In this document: positions 5,313 to 6,154 of the stretch, piece after piece
How positions within the stretch are numbered: the first letter of the stretch is position 1
How the letters are laid out: every line of letters starts with the position of its first letter
NCBI GenBank assembly: GCA_937888735.1
Contig: CALASN010000202.1
Span: forward strand, 1-6,154
Direction of reading: 5' to 3'
Source: UBA5499 sp002426275
GTDB taxonomy: Bacteria; Bacillota; DTU084
Length of the DNA: 6,154 nucleotides
Program-made: the position numbers and the translations under genes
The notes under the pieces: model-generated
Databases searched by the model: none
Seen by the model: only the letters and a program-made list of their open reading frames with translations
What the model was told of the DNA's origin: nothing

Positions 5313-6154
5313 TTAGGAAATGCCAAGACCTGCGCTGGCATAGCCTGCGATGGCGGCTGCCACATCGAGCCCCGCCGTAACCTGTGCCGAGAATACCAAA
5401 AGTAATCTGGTCCCAGCAGTGACTGGAATATTTAACCCAGTATTGATACCGCTGCTGAGATCGCCGATCGCTATCAATCCCGTGAGGGGAGGTGCCAACG
5501 TGACCACTGCTCCCGGCACCGCCACGAAGTTATCGTTAGGTGCGGTGGAATGGTACAACTGCGCTGATACCGTTACAGTCGAGCCAATTAGGCTGAGCGC
5601 GGCGCTGATACTCAAATAACCAGCTAAGGAGGTTATAATTCCATCCCTGGGGACGGAAAATGCAAAGTTCGTCAGCCCCAGCAGATTAATTGCTCCGCCG
5701 ATAGCTGAGATGCCCGGAAGATTACTCCCAAATCCAACTGCACTGGAGGTGTTAAGCAATCCTCCCAGTACGGTAGACAAAGCGACAGGCGCTCCTGAGG
5801 CAAACGGAATAATTGCTCCTTCGCCCGCTGGGCCTGTAGGACCGGTAGGACCTAGGGGACCTTCTACTCCCTGCGGACCGGCGGGACCAACCGCTCCCTG
5901 AGGTCCGGTGGGACCGGCTACTCCCTGCGGACCGGTTGGACCTGTAGGACCGACTTCTCCCTGCGGACCGGTGGGACCAACCTCTCCCTGTGGTCCAGTA
6001 GGGCCTGTGGGACCGGCTACTCCTTGCGGACCGGTGGGACCGGTAGGACCGACTTCTCCCTGCGGGCCGGCGGGGCCAACCGCTCCCTGAGGTCCGGTGG
6101 GACCGACTTCTCCCTGCGGACCGGTGGGACCAACCTCTCCCTGTGGTCCAGTAG
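5313..6154 (-). CDS. Collagen-like exosporium glycoprotein with BclB-type C-terminal domain (partial, 5' end outside window)
   Basis: Spore-surface (exosporium) filament-type protein. The visible 279 residues open in an unbroken run of 36 Gly-X-Y triplets (mostly GPT, GPQ, GEV, GVA, GPA; 6149-5826), which would fold as a collagen triple helix; the abundant Thr in GPT is the typical site of O-glycosylation in Bacillus collagen-like spore proteins. A GEG hinge follows, then a C-terminal domain of about 165 residues starting AIIPFASGAPVALSTV, with GFGSNLPG, LTNFAFSVPRDGIITSLAGY, GSTVTVSAQLY and the closing TRLLLVFSAQ and YASAGLGIS. These are recognised features of the BclB C-terminal domain. Homologues trimerise and cap the collagen stalk. 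The gene runs off the right edge, so the N-terminal exosporium-targeting region cannot be judged. Expression would be expected late in sporulation, but its promoter is not in view. Confidence 0.92.
   Translation of the reverse strand, partial: TGPQGEVGPTGPQGEVGPTGPQGAVGPAGPQGEVGPTGPTGPQGVAGPTGPTGPQGEVGPTGPQGEVGPTGPTGPQGVAGPTGPQGAVGPAGPQGVEGPLGPTGPTGPAGEGAIIPFASGAPVALSTVLGGLLNTSSAVGFGSNLPGISAIGGAINLLGLTNFAFSVPRDGIITSLAGYLSISAALSLIGSTVTVSAQLYHSTAPNDNFVAVPGAVVTLAPPLTGLIAIGDLSSGINTGLNIPVTAGTRLLLVFSAQVTAGLDVAAAIAGYASAGLGIS
5947..6001 (-). repeat. Long direct repeat inside the collagen region, copy 1
   Basis: These 55 bases are identical to 6100-6154, a shift of 153 bases (17 triplets). The match ends on the left at one mismatch and may continue past the window edge in the other copy. 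It encodes parts of the GPQ-GEV-GPT pattern. Identity at codon third positions suggests recent duplication rather than protein-level selection alone. Confidence 0.85.
6100..6154 (-). repeat. Long direct repeat inside the collagen region, copy 2
   Basis: Second copy of the 55-base repeat at 5947-6001, touching the window edge, so its true length is unknown. A further match at a 189-base shift (5887-5916 with 6076-6105) shows that the array is a mosaic of related blocks. Confidence 0.85.

Noticed and set aside
4983..5405. Plus-strand ORFs of about 63 residues in the intergenic gap
   Set aside because: No ribosome sites, unlikely composition, and they run through hairpins or the antisense of the BclB domain.
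5710..6090. Plus-strand open frames reading GPVGP/CGPVGP, which look collagen-like themselves
   Set aside because: GGN-CCN codons are nearly self-complementary, so the antisense of a Gly-Pro repeat also encodes Gly and Pro. The minus frame has the perfect Gly-X-Y register and continues into a recognisable BclB domain.
5840..6154. Regular repeats considered as a CRISPR array
   Set aside because: The repeats are 9-base coding triplet patterns in frame with a Gly-X-Y protein, with no unique spacers.

Overview
The window looks like a chromosomal segment from an endospore-forming bacterium with two membranes. It carries a clear sporulation sigma factor (SigH) and the 3' part of a collagen-like exosporium glycoprotein with a BclB-type C-terminal domain, both marks of a spore-forming Firmicute. 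It also carries a full-length secretin with a Sec signal peptide, which implies an outer membrane. That combination points to the Negativicutes (Sporomusaceae-like) or another diderm Firmicute lineage. The assignment is inferred from gene content and protein motifs, not from a database search.

Layout. Positions 13-735 (minus) hold sigH, best started at a TTG codon behind a perfect GGAGG. A sigma-A-type promoter for it begins two bases past the stop codon of guaB. Positions 895-2355 (minus) hold guaB (IMP dehydrogenase, complete, with CBS domains and catalytic Cys). Positions 2429-2503 (minus) hold tRNA-Arg(CCG) with an encoded CCA tail and its own strong extended -10 promoter. No terminator is visible between the tRNA and guaB, or between guaB and sigH, so tRNA-Arg, guaB and sigH may form one read-through unit with an internal promoter at sigH.

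The divergent region of about 300 bases (2504-2803) has no large gene but is rich in structure. It contains a 17-base imperfect inverted repeat overlapping a perfect 14-bp palindrome, a run of CTATC repeats, a possible 10-residue leader peptide, and short sequences complementary to two Shine-Dalgarno sites. It leads into a 723-residue secretin (2804-4975, plus) with four tandem STN-type modules, two N1-like modules and a C-terminal secretin channel domain. A perfect 17-bp hairpin follows the gene.

The 337-base gap from 4976 to 5312 holds that hairpin, a weak minus-strand coding remnant, a spaced dyad and a second hairpin. The second hairpin probably terminates the minus-strand collagen-like gene. 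That gene enters from the right edge: the visible part has 36 uninterrupted Gly-X-Y triplets, then a roughly 165-residue BclB-like domain.

Functionally, sigH would drive early sporulation. The collagen-like protein would be a late, spore-surface product. The secretin would be an outer-membrane channel for pilus- or secretion-type export. guaB (GTP supply) and tRNA-Arg are housekeeping. No mobile element, CRISPR array or phage gene was seen.
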